The notes under the pieces: model-generated
What the model was told of the DNA's origin: nothing
What the model saw: the letters and a program-made list of their open reading frames with translations, nothing else
The model's database searches: none
Made by a program: the position numbers and the translations under genes
From: Parus major
Taxonomy: Eukaryota; Chordata; Aves; Passeriformes; Paridae
Reading direction: 5' to 3'
DNA length: 64,000 nt
NCBI RefSeq assembly: GCF_001522545.3
Contig: NC_031768.1
Span: 87,914,431 to 87,978,430, forward strand
Part shown: positions 63,596 to 64,000 of the stretch, piece after piece
Layout of the letters: each line of letters starts with the position of its first letter
How positions within the stretch are numbered: the stretch's first letter is position 1

Positions 63596-64000
63596 AACAC
63601 CTGTCTTTATGAACACCCAGGATGAACTTCCTGTTCTCTATCTTTTCTGTGGAATTGTATTGGACATATATCCCATTAATGTCATGAGGGTTTACACTGT
63701 TGTGAGAGTGTGTGTTATCATGCTCATTTCAGGCATTCGTAGTTGCAAAGTGGATAGACTTGAGGATAAAAATACTGGAGATAGTTACTGGATTTGGAGT
63801 GCTTCAGTAATCAGCAGTATGACATTACCTTTTCTAGGCAATTAGCACTCTGAGTGCCTGTGGCCCTCACAGATTAGAGTCCCTAAAGCTTCTGACAATT
63901 CAGCACATTTTCTGAAGCAAGATGCCACAGTGGTCTCTTAAAACTTGGGTTTAACTCTTCTGACTGGTATTTGATAGAAAGTCTGTAACAAAATCAAATG

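Overview
This window is vertebrate nuclear DNA, almost entirely intron. It is AT-rich and CpG-poor, has no operons or ribosome-binding sites, and its only clear coding sequence is split by GT-AG introns. It carries many copies of the avian LINE CR1, with the typical CR1 3' end resembling CAGAATCATAGAATGG on the antisense strand. One LTR-like block near 5.47-5.99 kb looks like an endogenous-retrovirus LTR common in songbirds. The likely source is therefore a bird, and probably a passerine; the passerine call is the weaker one.

The window lies inside one gene on the + strand, MAN1A2, which encodes Golgi alpha-1,2-mannosidase IB of glycoside hydrolase family 47. Four consecutive internal exons are present: 22332-22587 (256 bp, lumenal stem), 36651-36747 (97 bp, start of the catalytic domain), 52853-52971 (119 bp) and 55326-55406 (81 bp). 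The splice phases join without error, and the 553 coding bases give about 184 residues of roughly 640. The first coding exon (cytoplasmic tail and membrane anchor) must lie upstream. The exons for the rest of the catalytic barrel, including its acidic catalytic residues, must lie downstream.

Layout: 1-22331 is the 3' part of the intron before the stem exon, with CR1 copies, the LTR-like block and an exon-like island near 11.5 kb. 22588-36650 is a 14.1-kb intron with CR1s of several ages and a perfect short hairpin at 28.7 kb. 36748-52852 is a 16.1-kb intron holding a CpG-dense patch and a G/T-rich tract within 700 bp of the next exon. 52972-55325 is a short 2.4-kb intron. 55407-64000 is the start of another intron with a CR1-into-CR1 nested insertion.

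I looked for a hidden gene system, nested gene, CRISPR-like array, RNA gene or intact mobile element and found none I can support. Open reading frames outside the four exons are short and are explained by CR1, LTR, low-complexity sequence or chance. Exon numbers assume that coding exon 1 is the membrane-anchor exon. Comparisons with human MAN1A2, CR1 and LTR consensus sequences are from memory, not from a search.
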